NCBI GenBank assembly: GCA_013373595.1
Contig: JABXHO010000021.1
Location: 1 to 64,000 of the forward strand
Length of the DNA stretch: 64,000 nt
DNA from: Flavobacteriales bacterium
Lineage (GTDB): Bacteria; Bacteroidota; Bacteroidia; Flavobacteriales_D; Crocinitomicaceae
Direction of reading: 5' to 3'
How positions within the stretch are numbered: position 1 is the stretch's first letter; each line of letters starts with the position of its first letter. The notes under the pieces were generated by a model that was not told where the DNA came from, made no database searches, and was given only the letters and a program-made list of their open reading frames with translations. A program made the translations under genes and the position numbers. This document shows positions 63,401 through 64,000 of the stretch, piece by piece.

Positions 63401-64000
63401 TGGTTTCCAACAAGTGTTGACGAAGACTTCTTCATTGAAAATTGCAGCATTCTACCGTGAGCAAAGAAACAACGTTCAGTTGATGAACATCTTCGAAGCG
63501 TATCCTTCAACGTACAGAACTTACGGAAACCGTGACTTCGGAACAGTTAAAGGGATGACAGTTGAGTACGATATGCGTCGAACTGGAAACTTAAGATTGA
63601 GAGCTAACTATACATTGCAGTTTGCTGATGGAACTGGTTCAGATGCAACATCTGCGGCAGGACTTGTAAACGCAGGGCTTCCTAACTTAAGAGCAATCTT
63701 TCCATACTCATTTGATCAGCGTCATGCATTTGCAATAACAGCAGATTACCGATATGGTTCTGGAAAAGATTACAACGGTCCTAAGATTAAGGATGTTGCA
63801 ATTTTTGAGAACACAGGATTGAACGTAGTTACAAATATTTACTCTGGTTCGCCATATTCAGCTCAAACATCTATTACAAACGAAGGACAGTTCAGCCCAC
63901 TTAACGCAGGTTTGGACGGAACAACAAACGGTTCTCGTTTGCCATGGTCTTACCGATTGGATTTGCAATTGGATAGAACATTCGATTTAGAGCTTGGTAA
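60423..64000 (+). CDS. TonB-dependent receptor with carboxypeptidase-like domain (3'-truncated by window edge)
   Basis: An outer-membrane active transporter of at least 1,192 residues; the stop lies outside the window. The signal peptide (MLRKLNLVLVSILLTMSYGFSQ) is followed by a carboxypeptidase-like regulatory domain (GVVTDVDTGEPIPFAKVVL, ETDFDGAFQINSI), then the plug (DKDGGASGSTVTREDIAKLPV, YFYIDGIKVRG, SAIEEVKVITGGLPANYGDATGGIISVTT), and a long barrel of strands. The layout is like the SusC/RagA or Oar-like receptors of Bacteroidota; no SusD-like partner is visible because the window ends. The substrate is unknown. The long extracellular loops (for example 62520-62760) carry Asp/Asn-rich sequence. 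The gene is not in an obvious operon with the genes to its left. Confidence 0.93.
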   Translation, partial: MLRKLNLVLVSILLTMSYGFSQVGQGTVKGVVTDVDTGEPIPFAKVVLKQGGSIKAGVETDFDGAFQINSINAGSYDVEISNEVEGYKPQLMTGVKISSEKITFLDNIALGKAKDVLDIEEVEVIAYKVPLIDKDGGASGSTVTREDIAKLPVRSAAGVAGTVGGVNADESSGDLSVRGSRSDATYFYIDGIKVRGSSNLPKSAIEEVKVITGGLPANYGDATGGIISVTTRGPSAQYFGSIEAVTSGFYFSGKDPDGYDGKVFGLDKYGYNLVEGMFSGPLWMQKDSTGKKTKPRLGFLVSANLTDQLDSRPLAEGGWRIKKEVRDELVANPLRATSDGSSTIHNAFFLRKDDFERIPWRMNTRRTNVSGQAKIDVNTGPSVNLSFGGSLNYRFGNNYNYANSLLNFQNFGAFQQLDWRVFGRLTQRFTNNTEGSSSKIRSANYSIMVDYSKSKTNFFDPKHKYNLFNYGHVGTYETSIRPSYTFDSDRNMYVHDGFEEYEVSFTPSETNPALAAITSQYYDLFNYRPGISEEYFSNPDANPFRSLDKIQELNGLRNGDVPLSVYDIWSNIGSPFNYFERTENDQFRVTGSGSVNIGDHALSLGFEYEQRWDRSWRSGTTTNGNGNGPISIWRIARQLTNFHIDELDTSSAYVSDSGSYKRVTYDRLNTGYASQSGTGQYGGALNNDNQSFFDYNLREYLHENGWIGTGGDGSEFIDIDRYDPSIYSFDMFSPDELLNGGNSYVSYWGYDHTGKKVRGNTDINKYFNEFDENGNYKRFVGAFQPIYMAGYIMDKFAFRDIVFNVGVRVDVFDANQPVLKDPWLFYSARTVAEAKTELSNDPTKTWIDIPDAMGDDYVVYVDDVNNPGNIKGFRSGQVWYDANGVETEDPTELRGAAGIQPYLTQKGLEAWNKGTPIADAFEDYRAQVNVMPRISFSFPISDEAAFFAHYDILTKRPTSGFRFDPFQYQFVNERSAIINNANLKPETTVDYELGFQQVLTKTSSLKIAAFYREQRNNVQLMNIFEAYPSTYRTYGNRDFGTVKGMTVEYDMRRTGNLRLRANYTLQFADGTGSDATSAAGLVNAGLPNLRAIFPYSFDQRHAFAITADYRYGSGKDYNGPKIKDVAIFENTGLNVVTNIYSGSPYSAQTSITNEGQFSPLNAGLDGTTNGSRLPWSYRLDLQLDRTFDLELG

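Overview
The window looks like a chromosomal segment from a Bacteroidota bacterium, most likely order Flavobacteriales and possibly a Fluviicola/Crocinitomicaceae-type lineage (the family-level guess is inference). The signs are type IX secretion (T9SS) components and cargo with C-terminal sorting domains, a SusC/RagA-style TonB receptor with a carboxypeptidase-like N-terminal domain, many short Cys-anchored lipoproteins, a Bacteroidota-type promoter (TTTG-19N-TAnnTTTG) and almost no Shine-Dalgarno sites. The GC content looks low to moderate. I found no rRNA, tRNA, CRISPR array, transposase or prophage.

Layout. 1-5.4 kb: the 3' two-thirds of rpoC with a terminator, then small envelope genes (polysaccharide deacetylase, DUF3467, lipoprotein). 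5.4-9.0 kb: a T9SS cargo area with a frameshifted cargo gene, a mosaic of gene fragments and an intact cargo protein with seven propeller-like repeats. 9.3-16.2 kb: a YdcF-like protein and a porV2-porU2-like pair (an outer-membrane beta-barrel and a giant C25-family sortase-like protein). 16.3-19.5 kb: housekeeping genes pssA and purS (overlapping), a coiled-coil membrane protein, an RRM protein and an enoyl-CoA hydratase. 20.6-23.5 kb: the translation cluster rplM-rpsI-rpsB-tsf. 23.5-28.1 kb: envelope proteins, two glycosyltransferases and rdgB in overlapping order. 28-39 kb: mixed housekeeping and envelope genes (monomeric isocitrate dehydrogenase, DUF4403, TauE/SafE permease, truncated haemoglobin, OmpA-like protein, frr, pyrH). 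39-56 kb: a surface-polysaccharide locus with asnB, two methyltransferases, several glycosyltransferases, a deacetylase, an acetyltransferase, a WecE-like sugar aminotransferase, an ABC-2 polysaccharide exporter (Wzm/Wzt-like) and a polymerase-like membrane protein. 56-60 kb: rlmH, nadC, a geranylgeranylglyceryl-phosphate-synthase-like gene and a phosphopantetheinyl transferase. 60.4 kb to the end: the start of a large TonB-dependent receptor.

How the genes fit together. The T9SS pair and its cargo, and the polysaccharide locus, are both cell-surface modules. The polysaccharide genes form an ABC-exporter-type pathway: the ATPase has an extra C-terminal domain of the kind that recognises finished glycan chains, and a methyltransferase gene lies 9 bases downstream of it, which suggests (but does not prove) chain-end modification coupled to export. 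The clearest unexpected features are signs of T9SS-cargo gene turnover: one frameshifted gene, one decayed 3' remnant, and a mosaic of fragments that includes a partial paralogue sharing a 59-base identical core with its neighbour. There is also an imperfect tandem repeat flanked by an inverted dispersed repeat that supplies the last residues of AsnB. I did not find a clearly new multi-gene system; the best candidates are listed with modest interest scores.
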